From assembly GCA_964036045.1 (NCBI GenBank), contig OZ038382.1, positions 130,510,556 to 130,574,555 on the forward strand: DNA of 64,000 bases, in the 5' to 3' direction. The position numbers and the translations under genes were made by a program. Shown here piece after piece: positions 32,626-48,300 of this stretch; position 1 is the stretch's first letter; the number at the start of each line of letters is the position of its first letter. The notes below the pieces were generated by a model. It saw only the letters and a program-made list of their open reading frames with translations, did not search any database and was not told the origin of the DNA. This DNA comes from Eutreptiella sp. 'Long Island Sound 2002'. Its lineage: Eukaryota > Euglenozoa > Euglenophyceae > Eutreptiales > Eutreptiaceae.

Positions 32626-35600
32626 CCCATGCGTCAGTTATCTGGGGGGTGTAGACCCGCAAAATATTTGACGGATGTATGTCCGTCAAATATTTGGGGG
32701 GTCTACACCCCCAAAGCGTTTGACGGATGTAAGTCCGTCAAATATTTGGGAGGTCTACAGCCCCAAAATATTTGACGGATGTATGTCCGTCAAATATTTG
32801 AAGCTTGCCCATGCGTCAGTTATGTGGGGGGTGTAGACCGCCAAAATATTTGACGAATGTATGTCCGTCAAATATTTGGGGGGTCTACACCGCCAAAATA
32901 TTTGACAGATGTATGTCCGTCAAATATTTGACGCATGCCCATGCGTCATTTATCTGGGGGGTGTAGACCCCCAAAATATTTGATGGATGTATGTCCGTCA
33001 AATATTTGCGGCGTCTACACCTGCAAAATGTTTGACGGATGTGGATCGGTGAAATATTTTGGGGGTGTAGACCCCCAAAAATATTTGACGGATGTATGTC
33101 GGTCAAATATTTGACCCATGCCCATGCGTCAGTTACCTGGGGGGTAAACACCACCAAAATATTTGACGGGTGTCTGTCCGTCAAATATTTGGGGGGTCTA
33201 CATCCGCAAAATATTTGACGGATGTTTGTCCGTCAAACATTTGGGGGGTCTACACCGCCAAAATATTTGACGGATGTATGTCCGTCCAAAATTGGGGGGG
33301 TCAACAGCCCCAAAAAATTTGACAGATGTATGGGCATCAAATATTTGGGGGGTCTACACCCTCAAAATATATGACGGATGTATGTCCGTCAAATATTTGG
33401 GGGGTCTACACCCCCGAAATGTTTGTCGGATGTATGTCCGTCAAATATTTCGGGAGTCAACGACCCCGAAATATTTGACGGATGTATGGCAATCAAATAT
33501 TTGGACGGTCTACACCCCCGAAATATTTCACGGATGTATGTCGGTCAAATATTTGACGCATGCCCATGCGTCAGTTATCTGGGGGGTGTAGACCCCCAAA
33601 ATATTTGACGGATGTATGTCCGTCAAACATTAGGGGGGTCTACACCCCCGAAGTATTTGACGGATGTACATCCGTCAAATATTTGACCCATGCCCATGCG
33701 TCGGTTATCTAGGGGGTGTAGACCCCCAAAATATTTGTCGGATGTATGTCCGTCAATTATTAGGGGGGTCTACACCCCCGAAGTATTTGACGGATGTATG
33801 TCGGTAATATTATGTGGGGGCTCACCACACCGAAATGTTTGACGGATGTATGGCAGTCAAATATTTGGGGGTCTATCCCCCCAAAATATTTGACGGATTT
33901 ATGTTGGTGAAATATTTGACGCATGCCCACGCGTCAGTTATCTGGGTGGTGTAGACACCCAAAATATTTGACGGATGTATGTCCGTCAAATATTTGTTAT
34001 CTGGGGGGTGTAGACACCCAAAATAATTGACGGATGTATGTCCGTCAAATATTTGGGGCGTCTACACCTGCAAAATATTTGAGGGATGTGGATCGGTCAA
34101 ATATTTTGGGGGTCAAAACCCCCAAAACGTTTGACGGATGTATGTCTGTCAAATGTTTGGGGGGTCTACACCCCCAAAATATTTGACGCATGTTTGTCCG
34201 TCAAAAATTTGGGGGGTCCACACCCCCAAAATATATGACGGATGTATGTCCGTCAAATATTTGGGGGGTCAACACCCCGAAGATATTTGACAGATGTATG
34301 GCCGTCAAATATTTGGGGGGTCTACACCCCCAAAATATTTGACGGATGTATGACCGTCAAATATTTTACGCATGCCCATGCGTCAGTTATTTGGGGGGTG
34401 TAGACCCCAAAAACATTTGACAGATGTATGTCCGTCAAATATTAGGGGGGTCTACACCCCCAAAGTATTAGACGGATGTATGTCCGTCAAATATTGGACG
34501 CATGCACATGCGTCACTTATCTTGGGGGTGTAGACCCCCAAAATATGTGACGGATGTATGTCCGTCAAATATTTGGGGGGTCTACGGCCCAAAAAAATTT
34601 GACGGATGTATGTCCGTCAAATATTTCACGCATGCCCATGCGTCAGTTATCTGGGGGTGTACACCCCCAAAATATTTGACGGATGTATGTCCGTCAAATA
34701 TTAGGGGGGTCTACACCCCCAAAGTATTTGACGGATGTTTTTCCGTCAAATATTTGACGCATGCCCATGCGTCAGTTATCTGGGGGGTGTAGACACCCAA
34801 AATATTTGACGGATGTATGTCCGTCAAATATTAGGGGGGTCTACACCCCCGAAGTATTTGACGGATGTATGTCCGTCAAATATGTGAGGGGTCACCATCC
34901 CCGAAATATTTGACGGATGTATGTCCGTCAAATATTTGACGCATGCCCATGCGTCAGTTATCTGGGGGGTGTAGACACCCAAAATATTTGACAGATGTAT
35001 GTCCGTCAAACATTAGGGGGGTCTACACCCCCAAAGTATTTGACGGATGTACGTCCGTCAAATCTTTGGGGGGTCTACACCCCCCAAATATTTGACGGAT
35101 GTATGTCCGTCAAATATTTGACGCATGCCCATGCGTCAGTTAATTGGGGGGTGTAGACCCCCGAAATATTTGACGGATGTATGTCCGTCAAATATTTGGG
35201 GGGTCTACAGCCCCAAAATATTTGACGGATGTATGTCCGTCAAATATTTTGGGAGTCCACACCCCCAAAATATTTGACGGATGTATGTCCGTCAAATATT
35301 TGACGCATGCCAATGCGTCAGTTATCTGGGGGCTGTAGACCCCCAAACTATTTGACGGATGTATGTCCGTCAAATATTTGGGGGGTCTGCACCCCCAAAA
35401 TATGTGACGGATGTATGTCCGTCCAATATTTGGGGGGTCTACAGCCCCAATATGTTTGACGGATGTATGGCCGTCAAACATTTCGGGGGTCCACACCCCC
35501 AAAATATATGACGGATGTATGTCCGTCAAATACTTGGGGGGTCTACACCCCCAAAATGATTGACGGATGTATGTCCACCAAATATTTGGGGGGTCGACAG

Positions 35601-38600
35601 CCCCAAAATGTTTGACGGATGCATGTCCGTCAAATATTTCGGGGGTCAACACCTCCAAAATGTTTGACGGATGTATGTCCGTCAAATATTTGGGGGGTCA
35701 ACAACCCCAAAATATTTGACAGATGTATGTCCGTCAAATATTTGGGGGGTCTACATCCCCAAAATATTTGACGGATGTATTTGCGTCAAATATTTGACGC
35801 ATGCCCATGCGTCAGTTATTTGAGGGGTGTATACCCCAAAAATATTTGACGGATGTATGTCCGGCAAATATTTGGGGGGTCTACATCCCCCAAAGTATTT
35901 GATGGATGTATGGCCGTCAAATATTTCACGCATGCCCATGCGTCAGTTATCTCGGGGTGTACACCCCCAAAATATTTGACGGATGTATGTCCGTCAAATA
36001 TTTGACACATGCCCATGCATCAGTTATCCGGGGGGTGTAGACCCCCGAAATATTTGATGGATGTAGGTCCGTCAAATATTTGGGGGGTCTACATCCCCCA
36101 AAGAATTTGACGGATGTATGTCAGTCAAATATTTGACGCATGCCCATGCATCAGGTATCCGGGGGGTGTAGACCCCCAAGATATTTGACGCATGTATGTC
36201 CGTCAAATATTTGGGGGGTCTACATCCCCCAAATATTTGAGGGATGTATGTCCGTCAAATATTTGACGCATGCCCATGCGTCCGTTATTTGAGGGTCGTA
36301 TACCCCCAAAATATTTGACAGATGTATGTCCGTCAAATATTTCGGGGGTCTACACCCCCGAAATTTTTGACGGATTTATGTCCGTCAAATATTTGACGCA
36401 TGCCCATGCGTAAGTTATCTGCTGGGTGTAGACCCCCAAAATATTTGACGGATGTATGTCCGTCAAATATTTGGGGGGTCTACACCCCCAAAATATTTGA
36501 CGGATGTATGTCCGTCAAATATTTGACGCATGCCCATGCGTTAGTTGTTTGGTGGGTGTAGACCCCCAAAATATTTGACGGATGTATGTCCGTCAAATAT
36601 TTGGGGGGTCTACACCCCCGAAACATTTGACGGATGTATGTCCGTCAAATATTTGATGCATGCCCGTGCGCCAGTTATGTGAGGGGTGTAGACCCCCGAA
36701 ATATTTGACGGATGTATGTCCGTCAAATATAAGGGGGGTCTACATCCCCCAAAGTATTTGACGGATGTATGTCCGTCAAATATTTGGGGGGTCTACATCC
36801 CCCAAATATTTGACAAATGTATGTCCGTCAAATATTTGACGCATGACCATGCGTCAATTATCTGGGGAGTGTAGACTCCGCAAAATATTTGACCGATGTA
36901 TGTCCGTCAAATATGTGGGGGGTCAACAGCCCCAAAATATTTGACGGATGTATGTCCGTCAAATATTTGGGGGGTCTACACCCCCAAAATGTTTCACGGA
37001 TGTATGTCCGTCAAATATTTGGAGGGTCAACACCCCCAAAATATTTGACGGATTTGGGGGGTCTACACCCCAAAAATATTTGACGGATGTATGTCCGTCA
37101 AATATTTAACGCATGCCCATGCGTCAGTTATCTAGGGGTGTAGACCCGCAAAATATTTGACGGATGTATGTCCGTCAAAAATGTGGATGGTCAACACCCC
37201 CAAAATATTTGACGGATGTATGTCCGTCAAATATTTGACGCATGCCCATGCCTCAGTTATCTGGGGGCTGTAGACCCCAAAAATATTTGACGGATGTCCG
37301 TCAAATACTTGGGGGGTCTACAGCCCCAAAATGCTTGACGGATGTATGTCCGTCAAATTCTGGGGGGTCTACACCCCCAAAAGGTTTGACGGATGTATGT
37401 CCGTCAAATATTTGACGCATACCCATGCGGCAGTTATCTGGGGGGTGTAGACCCACAAAATATTTGACGGATGTATGTCCATCAAATATTTTGGGGGGTC
37501 TACACCCCCAAAATATTTGACAGATGTATGTCCGTCAAATATTTGGGGGGTCTACACCCCCAAAATTTTTGACGGATGTATGTCCGTCAAATATTTAACG
37601 CGGGCCCATGCGTCAGTTATCTAGGGGTGTAGACCCGCAAAATATTTGACCGATGTATGTCCGTCAAATATGTAGAGGGTCAACAGCCCCAAAATATTTG
37701 ACGGATGTATGTCCGTCAAAAATTTGACGCATGCCCATGCCTCAGTTATCTGGGGGCTGTAGACCCCAAAAATATTTGACGGATGTCCGCCAAATACTTG
37801 GGGGGTCTACAGCCCCAAAATGCTTGACGGATGTATGTCCGTCAAATTTTGGGGGGTCTACACCCCCAAAAGGTTTGACGGATGTATGTCCGTCAAATAT
37901 TTGGGGGGTCAACACCCCCAAAATATTTGACGGATGTATGGCCGTCAAATATTTCGGGGGTCCACACCCCCAAAATATTTGACGGATGTATGTCCGTCAA
38001 ATATTTGACGCATGCCCATGCCTCAGTTATCTGGGGGCTGTAGACCCCAAAAATATTTGACGGATGTCCGTCAAATACTTGGGGGGTCTACAGCCCCAAA
38101 ATGCTTGACGGATGTATGTCTGTCAAATATTTGGGGGGTCTACAGCCCCAAAATTTTTGACGGATGTATGTCCGTCAAATATTTGACACATGCCTATGTG
38201 TCAGTTATGCGGGGGGTGTAGACCCCCGAAATATTTGACGGATGTATGTCCGTCAAACATTTGGGGGGTCTACATCCCCAAATATTTGACAGATGTATGT
38301 CCGTCAAATATTTCACACATGCCCATGCGTCAGTTATCTGGGGGGTGTAGACGCCCGAAATATTTGACGGATGAATGTCCGTCAAATATTTGACGCATGC
38401 CCATGCGTCCCTTATCTGAGGGGTGTATACCCCCAAAATATTTGACGGATGTATGTCCGTCAAATATTTGGGGGGTCAACACCCCCAAAATATTTGACGG
38501 ATGTATGGCCGTCAAATATTTTGGGGGTCTACACCCCCAAAAGATTTGACGGATGTATGTCCGTCAAATATTTGACGCATGCCCATGCGTCAGTTATCTG

Positions 38601-41600
38601 GGGGGTGTAGACCCACAAAATATTTGACCGATGTATGTCCGTCAAATATTAGGGGGGTCTACACCCCCGAAGTATTTGATGGATGTATGTCCGTCAAATA
38701 TTTGGGGGGTCTACATCCCCAAAATATTTGACGGATGTATTTCCGTCAAATATTTGACGCATGCCCATGCGTCAGTTATTTGAGGGGTGTATACCCCCAA
38801 AATATTTGATGGATGTATGGCCGTCAAATATTTTTGGGGTCTACAGCCCCCAAATATTTGACGGATGTATGTCCGTCAAATATTTGACACATGCCCATGC
38901 ATCAATTATTTGGGGGGTGTAGACCCCCGAAATATTTGATGGATGTAGGTCCGTCAAATATTTGGGGGGTCTAGACCCCCCAAATATTTGACGGATGTAT
39001 GTCCGTCAAATATTTGACGCATGCCCATGCGTCCGTTATTTGAGGGGTGTATACCCCCAAAATATTTGATGGATGTATGTCCGTCAAATATTTTGGGGGT
39101 CAACAGCCCCAAAATATTTGACGGATGTATGTCCGTCAAATATTTGGGGGGTCTACAGCCCCAAAATGCTTCACGGATGTATGTCCGTCAAATATTTGGA
39201 GGGTCAACACCCCCAAAATATTTGACGGATTTGGGGGGTCTACACCCCAAAAATATTTGACGGATGTATGTCCGTCAAATATTCAACGCATGCCCATGCG
39301 TCAGTTATTTAGGGGTGTAGACCCGCAAAATATTTGACGGATGTATGTCCGTCAAAAATGAGGATGGTCAACACCCCCAAAATATTTTACGGATGTATGT
39401 CCGTCAAATATTTGACGCATGCCCATGCCTCAGTTATCTGGGGGCTGTAGACCCCAAAAATATTTGACGGATGTCCGTCAAATACTTGGGGGGTCTACAG
39501 CCCCAAAATGCTTGACGGATGTATGTCCGTCAAATTTTGGGGGGTCTACACCCCCAAAAGGTTTGACGGATGTATGTCCGTCAAATATTTGGGGGGGACA
39601 ACACCCCCAAAATATTTGACGGATGTATGGCCGTCAAATATTTCGGGGGTCCACACCCCCAAAATATTTGACGGATGTATGTCCGTCAAATATTTGACGC
39701 ATGCCCATGCCTCAGTTATCTGGGGGCTGTAGACCCCAAAAATATTTGACGGATGTCCGTCAAATACTTGGGGGGTCTACAGCCCCAAAATGCTTGACGG
39801 ATGTATGTCCGTCAAATTTTGGGGGGTCCACACCCCCAAATAGTTTGACGGATGTATGTCTGTCAAATATTTGGGGGGTCTACAGCCCCAAAATTTTTGA
39901 CGGATGTATGTCCGTCAAATATTTGACACATGCCCATGCGTCAGTTATGTGGGGGGTGTAGACGCCCGAAATATTTGACGGATGAATGTCTGTCAAATAT
40001 TTGACGCATGCCCATGCGTCCCTTATCTGAGGGGTGTATACCCCCAAAATATTTGACGGATGTATGTCCGTCAAATATTTGGGGGGTCAACACCCCCAAA
40101 ATATTTGACGGATGTATGGCCGTCAAATATTTTGGGGGTCTACACCCCCAAAAGATTTGACGGATGTATGTCCGTCAAATATTTGACGCATGCCCATGCG
40201 TCAGTTATCTGGGGGGTGTAGACCCACAAAATATTTGACCGATGTATGTCCGTCAAATATTAGGGGGGTCTACACCCCCAAAGTATTTGATGGATGTATG
40301 TCCGTCAAATATTTGGGGGGTCTACATCCCCTAAATATTTGACGGATGTATTTCCGTCAAATATTTGACGCATGCCCATGCGTCAGTTATTTGAGGGGTG
40401 TATACCCCCAAAATATTTGATGGATGTATGTCCGTCAAATATTTGGGGGGTCTACACCCCCAAAATATTTGATGGATGTATGGCCGTCAAATATTTTTGG
40501 GGTCTACAGCCCCCAAATATTTGACGGATGTATGTCCGTCAAATATTTGACACATGCCCATGCATCAGTTATTTGGGGGGTGTAGACCCCCGAAATATTT
40601 GATGGATGTAGGTCCGTCAAGTATTTGGGGGGTCTAGACCCCCCAAATATTTGACGGATGTATGTCCGTCAAATATTTGACGCATGCCCATGCGTCCGTT
40701 ATTTGAGGGGTGTATACCCCCAAAATATTTGATGGATGTATGTCCGTCAAATATTTTGGGGGTCTACACCCCTGAAATATTTGACGGATGTATGTCCGTC
40801 AAAAATTTGATGCATGCCCATGCGTCGGTTATCTGGTGGGTGTAGACCCCCAAAATATTTGACGGATGTATGTCCGTCAAATATTTGGAGGGTCTACACC
40901 CCCGAAATATTTGACGGATGTATGTCCGTCAAATATTTGACGCATGCCTGTGCGCCAGTTATGTGAGAGGTGTAGACCCCCGAAATATTTGACGGATGTA
41001 TGTGCGTCAAATATTAGGGGGGTCTACATCCCCCAAAGTATTTGACGGATGTATGTCCGTCAAATATTTGGGGGGTCTACATCCCCCAAATATTTGACAA
41101 TGTATGTCCGTCAAATATTTGACGCATGACCATGCGTCAATTATCTGGGGAGTGTAGACTCCCCAAATATTTGACGGATGTATGTCCGTCAAATATTTGG
41201 GGGGTCTACACCCCCAAAATATTTGACGGATGTATGTCCGTCAAATATTTGGGGGGTCTACAGCCCCAAAATATTTGACGGATGTATGTCCGTCAAATAT
41301 TTAACGCATGCCCATGCGTCAGTTATCTGGGGGTGTAGACCCGCAAAATATTTGACAGATGTATGTCCGTCAAACATGTGGGGGGTCAACAGCCCCAAAA
41401 TATTTGACGGATGTATGTCCGTCAAATATTTGGGGGGTCTACACCCCCAAAATGTTTCACGGATGTATGTCTGTCAAACATTTGGGGGGTCAACACCCCC
41501 AAAATATTTGACGGATTCGGGGGGTCTACACCCCCAAAATATTTGACGGATGTATGTCCGTCAAATATTTAACGCATGCCCATGCCTCAGTTATCTGGGG

Positions 41601-42459
41601 GCTGTAGACCCCAAAAATATTTGACGGATGTCCGTCAAATACTTGGGGGGTGTACAGCCCCAAAATGCTTGACGGATCTATGTCCGTCAAATTTTGGGGG
41701 GTCTACACCCCCAAAAGGTTTGACGGATGTATGTACGTCAATTATTTGGGGGGTCAACACCCCCAAAATATTTGACGGATGTATGGCCGTCAAATATTTC
41801 GGGGGTCCACACGCCCAAAATATATGACGGATGTATGTCCGTCAAATATTTGGGGGGTCTACAGCCCCAAAATTTTTGACGGATGTATGTCCGTCAAATA
41901 TTTGACACATGCCTATGTGTCAGTTATGTGGGGGGTGTAGACCCCCGAAATATTTGACCCATGTATGTCTGTCAAACATTTGGGGGGTCTACACCCCCAA
42001 ATATTTGACAGATGTATGTCCGTCAAATATTTCACACATGCCCATGCGTCAGTTATTTGGGGGGTGTAGACGCCCGAAATATTTGACTGATGAAGGTCGT
42101 CAAATATTTGACGCATGCCCATGCGTCCGTTATCTGAGGGGTGTATACCCCCAAAATATTTGACGGATGTATGTCCGTCAAATATTTGGGGGGTCAACAC
42201 CCCCAAAATATTTGACGGATGTATGCCCGTCAAATATTTTGGGGGTCTACACCCCCAAAATATTTGACGGATGTATGTCCGTCAAATATTTGACGCATGC
42301 CCATGCGTCAGTTATCTGGGGGCCGTAGACCCACAAAATATTTGACCGATGTATGTCCGGGAAATATTAGGGGGGTCTACACCCCAGAAGTATTTGACGG
42401 ATGTATGTCCGTCAAATATTGGACACATGCCCATGTGTCAATTACCTAGGGGTTGTAGA

Positions 42460-42765
42460 CGCCCCCAATATTTGACGGACATACATCCGTCAAATACTTT
42501 GGGGGTGTAGACCCCCAAATATTTGACGGACATACATCCGTCAAATATTGGGGGGGTCTACACCCCCCAGGTAATTGACGCATGGGCATGCGTCCAATAT
42601 TTGACGGACATACATCCGTCAAATACTTCGGGGGTGTAGACCCCCCTAATATTTGACGGACATACATCCGTCAAATATTTTGGGGGTCTACACCCACCAA
42701 ATAACTGACGCACGGGAATGCGTCAAATATTTGACGGACATACATCCGTCAAATATTAGGGGGGT
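42460..42765 (-). repeat. Inverted block within satellite B (copy 1)
   Basis: The hairpin loop reads CATACA instead of TGTATG (gacggacatacatccgtc) and the third module reads gacgcatgggcatgcgtc, so this segment is in reverse orientation. A similar reversed block lies at about 45,105-45,365. Confidence 0.85.
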
Positions 42766-45104
42766 CTACATCCCCCAAATATTTGACGGATGTATGTCCG
42801 TCAAATATTTGACGCATGACCATACTTCAGTTATTTGGGGAGTGTAGACTCCCCAAATATTTGACGGATGTATGTCCGTCAAATATGTGGGGGGTCAACA
42901 GCCCCAAAATATTTGACGGATGTATGTCCGTCAAATATTTGGGGGGTCTACACCCCCACAATGTTTGACAAATGTATGTCCATCAAATATTTGGGGGGTC
43001 AAAACCCCCAAAAATTTGACGGATTTGGGGGATCTACACCCCCAAAATCTTTGACGGATGTATATCCGTCAAATATTTGACGCATGCCCATGCGCCAGTT
43101 ATCTAGGGGTGTAGACCCGCAAAATATTTGACAGATGTATGTCCGTCAAATATGTGGGGGGTCAACACCCCCAAAATATTTGACGGATGTTTGTCCGTCA
43201 AATATTTGGGGGGTCTACACCCCCAAAATGTTTGACCGATGTATGTCCGTCAAATATTAGGGGGGTCAACACCCCCAAAATATTTGACGGATGTATGTCC
43301 GTCAAATATTTGGCGCATGCCCATGTGTCAGTTATTTGGGGGTGTAGAGCCGCAAAATATTTGACGGATGTATGTGTGTCAAATATGTGGGGGTCAACAC
43401 CCCCAATATAGATGGATGTATGTCCGTCAAATATTTGGGGGGTCTACGGCCCCAAAATGTTTCACAGATATGTCCGTCAAATATTTGGCGGGTCAACACC
43501 CCCAAAATATTTGACGGTTTTGGGGGGTCTACACACCCAAAATATTTGACGGATGTATGTCCGTCAAATATTTGGGGGGTCTACGGCCCCGAAATATTTG
43601 ACGGATGTATGTCCGTCAAACATTTGACGCATGCCCATGCGTCCGTTATCTGGGGGGTGTGGAACCCCAAAGTATTTGAAGGATGTATGTCCGTCAAATA
43701 TTGGGGGGGTCTACACCCCCAAAATATTTGACGGATGTATGTCCGTCAAATATTTGGGGGGTCTACACCCCCAAAATATTTGACGGATGTATGTCCGTCA
43801 AATATTTAACGCATGCCCATGCGTCAGTTATCTGGGGGTGTAGACCCGCAAAATATTTGACAGATGTATGTCCGTCAAATATTTGGGGGGTCTACACCCC
43901 CAAAATATTTGACGGATGCATGTCCGTCAACTATGTGGGGGGTCAACATCCCCAAAATATTTGACGGATGTATGTCCGTCAAATATTTGGGGGGTCTATA
44001 CCCCCAAAATATTTGACGGCTGTATGTCCGTCAAATATTTGACGCATGCCCATGCGTCAGTTATCTGGGGGATGTAGACCCCAAAAATATTTGACGGATT
44101 CATGTCCGTCAAATGTTTGGGGGTCTACACCCCCCAAATATTTGACGGATGTATGTCCGTCAAATATTTGGGGGGTCAACACCCCCAAAATATTTGACGG
44201 ATGTTTGTCCGTCAAATATTTGGGGGGTCTACACCCCGAAAATTTTTGACGGATGTATGTGCGTCAAATATTAGGGGGGTCTACATCCCCCAAAGTATTT
44301 GACGGATGTATGTCCGTCAAATATTTGGGGGGTCTACATCCCCCAAATATTTGACAATGTATGTCCGTCAAATATTTGACGCATGACCATGCGTCAATTA
44401 TGTGGGGAGTGTAGACTCCCCAAATATTTGACGGATGTATGTCCGTCAAATATTTGGGGGGTCTACACCCCCAAAATATTTGACGGATGTATGTCCGTCA
44501 AATATTTGGGGGGTCTACACCCCCAAAATATTTGACGGATGTATGTCCGTCAAATATTTCACGCATGCCCATGCGTCAATTATCTGGGGGTGTAGACCCG
44601 CAAAATATTTGACAGATGTATGTCCGTCAAATATGTGGGGGGTCAACAGCCCCAAAATATTTGACGGATGTATGCCCGTCAAATATTTTGGGGGTCTACA
44701 CCCCCAAAATATTTGACGGATGTATGTCCGTCAAATATTTGACGCATGCCCATGCGTCTTTTATCTGGGGGCCGTAGACCCACAAAATATTTGACCAATG
44801 TATGTCCGTCAAATATTAGGGGGGTCTACACCCCAGAAGTATTTGACGGATGTATGTCCGTCAAATATTGGACGCATGCCCATGTGTCAATTACCTAGGG
44901 GTTGTAGACGCCCCCAATATTTGACGGATATATGTCCGTCAAATATTTGACGCATGCCCATGCGTCAGTTATCTGGGGGGTGTAGACCCACAAAGTATTT
45001 GACCAATGTATGTCCGTCAAATATTAGGGGGATCTACACCCCAGAAGTATTTGACGGATGTATGTCCGTCAAATATTGGAGGCATGCCCATGTGTCAATT
45101 ACCT

Positions 45105-45365
45105 GGGGGTTGTAGACGCCCCCAATATTTGACGGACATACATCCGTCAAATACTTTGGGGGTATAGACCCCCAAATATTTGAGGGACATACATCCGTCA
45201 AATATTGGGGGGGTCTACACCCCCCAGGTAATTGACGCATGGGCATGCGTCCAATATTTGAGGGACGTACATCCGTCAAATATTTTGGGGGTCTACACCC
45301 ACCAAATAACTGACGCACGGGAATGCGTCAAATATTTGACGGACATACATCCGTCAAATATTAGG
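45105..45365 (-). repeat. Inverted block within satellite B (copy 2)
   Basis: Same reversed orientation as 42,460-42,765, with the same flanking phrases (gggttgtagacgccccc before it, gacgcatgaccat after it). The two are related by a segmental duplication of about 2.4-2.6 kb. Confidence 0.8.
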
Positions 45366-48300
45366 GGGGTCTACATCCCCCAAATATTTGACGGATGTAT
45401 GTCCGTCAAATATTTGACGCATGACCATGCGTCAATTATTGGGGAGTGTAGACTCCCCAAATATTTGACGGATGTATGTCCGTCAAATATGTGGGGGGTT
45501 AACACCCCCAAAATATTTGACGGATGTATGTCCGTCAAATATTTGGGGGGTCTACACCCCCACAATGTTTGACAAATGTATGTCCATCAAATATTTGGGG
45601 GGTCAAAACCCCCAAAAATTTGACGGATTTGGGGGATCTACACCCCCAAAATATTTGACGGATGTATATCCGTCAAATATTTGACGCATGCCCATGCGCC
45701 AGTTATCTAGGGGTGTAGACCCGCAAAATATTTGACGGATGTATGTCCGTCAAATATGTGGGGGGTCAACACCCCCAAAATATTTGACGGATGTTTGTCC
45801 GTCAAATATTTCGGGGGTCCACACCCCCAAAATGTTTGACCGATGTATGTCCGTCAAATATTTGGGGGGTCAACACCCCAAAAATATTTGACGGATTTGG
45901 GGGGTCTACACCCCCAAAATATTTGACGGATGTATGTCCGTCAAATATTTGGCGCATGCCCATGTGTCAGCTATTTGGGGGTGTAGACCCGCAAAATATT
46001 TCCCGGATGTATGTCTGTCAAATATGTGGGGGTCAACACCCCCAAAATAGATGGATGTATGTCCGTCAAATATTTGGGGGGTCTACGGCCCCAAAATGTT
46101 TCACAGATATGTCCGTCAAATATTTTGCGGGTCAACACCCCCAAAATATTTGACGGATTGGGGGGGTCTACACACCCAAAATATTTGACGGATGTATGTC
46201 CGTCAAATATTTGGGGGGTGTATAACCCCAAAATGTTTGACGCATGTATGTCCGTCAAATATTTGGGGGGTCTACGGCCCCGAAATATTTGACGGATGTA
46301 TGTCCGTCAAACATTTGACGCATGCCCATGCGTCTGTTATCTGGGGGGTGTGGAACCCCAAAGTATTTGAAGGATGTATGTCCGTCAAATATTGGGGGAG
46401 TCTACACCCCAGAAGTATTTGATGGATGCATGTCTGTCAAATAGTTGACGCATGCCCATGCGTCAGTCACCTGGGGGGTGTAGACCCCCAAAATATTTGA
46501 CGTGTGAATGTCCGTCAAATATTTGGGGGGTCTACACCCCCAAAATATTTGACGGATGTATGTCCGTCAACTATGTGGGGGGTCAACATCCCCAAAATAT
46601 TTGACGGATGTATGTCCGTCAAATATTTGGGGGGTCTATACCCCCCAAATATTTGACGGATGTATGTCCGTCAAATATTTGACGCATGCCCATGCGTCAG
46701 TTATCCGGGGGATGTAGACCCCAAAAATATTTGACGGATGTATGTCCGTCAAATGTTTGGGGGTCTACACCCCCCAAATATTTGACGGATGTATATCCGT
46801 CAAATATTTGGGGGGTCAACACCCCCAAAATATTTGACGGATGTTTGTGGGTCAAATATTTGGGGGGTCTACACCCCGAAAATATTTGACGGATATATGT
46901 CCGTCAAATATTTGACGCATGCCCGTGCGTCAATTATCTGAGGGGTGTAGACTCCCAAAATATTTGACGGATGTATGTCCGTCAAATGTTAGGGGGGTCT
47001 ACACCCCCGAAGTATTTGACGGATGTATGTCCGTCAAATATTGGACGCAGGCCCATGCGTCAATTACCTGGGGGGTGTAGACCCCCCCAATATTTGACGG
47101 ATGTAGGTCCGTCAAATATTTGGGGGTCTACACCCCCAAAGTATTTGACAGATGTATGTCCATCAAATATTTGGGGGGTCTACATCCCCCAAATATTTGA
47201 CGGATGTATGTCCGTCAAATATTTGACGCACTCCCATGCGTCAGTTATCTGGGGGTGTAGACCCGCAAAACATTTGACGGATGTATGTCCGTCAAATATG
47301 TGGGGGGTCAACACCCCCAAAATATTTGACGGATTCGGGGGGTCTACACCCCCAAAATATTTGACGAATGTATATCCGTCAAATATTTGACGCATGACCA
47401 TGCGTCAATTATCTGGGGAGTGTAGACTCCCCAAATATTTGACAAAGGTATGTCCGTCAAATATTTGGGGGGTCTAAACCCCCAAAATATTCGACGGATG
47501 TATGTCCGTCAAATATTGAACGCACTCCCATGCGTCAGTTATCCAGGGGTGTAGACCCCCAAAATATTTGACGGATGTATGTCCGTCAAATATGTGGGGG
47601 GTCAACACATCCAAAATATTTGACGGATGTATGTCCGTCAAATATTTGGGGGGTAAACACCCCCAAAATATTTGACGGATTTAGGGGGTCTACACCCCCA
47701 AAATATTTGACGGATGTATGTCCGTCAAATATTTGACGCATGCCTATGCGTCAGTTATCTGGCGGTGTAGACCCGCAAAATCTTTGACGGATGTATGTCC
47801 GTCAAATATGTGGGGGGTCAACACCCCCAAAATAGATGGATGTATGTCCGTCAAATATTTGGGGGTTCTGCACCCCCAAAATGTTTCAGGGATGTATGTC
47901 CGTCAAATATTTGGGGGTCAACACCCCCCAAATATTTGACGGATTTGGGGGGTCTACACCCCCAAAATATTTGACGCATGTATGTCCGTCAAATATTTGG
48001 GGGGTCTATAACCCCAAAATGTTTGACGGATGCATGTCTGTCAAGTATTTGGGGGGTCTACACCCCCGAAATATTTGACGGATGTATGTCCTTCAAATAT
48101 TTGACGCATGCCCATGCGTCAATTATCTGGGGGGTGTGGACCCCCAAAGTATTTGAAGGATGTATGTCCGTCAAATATTAGGGGGGTCTACACCCCGAAG
48201 TATTTGACGGATGTATGTCCGTCAAATAGTTGACGCATGCCCATGCGTCAGTTATTTGGGGGGTGTAGACCCCCGAAATATTTGACGGTTGTATGTCCAT

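Noticed and set aside
32885-48200. Dozens of small open frames in satellite B on both strands
   Set aside because: They follow from palindromic modules that lack stops; the same peptide strings appear in both directions.
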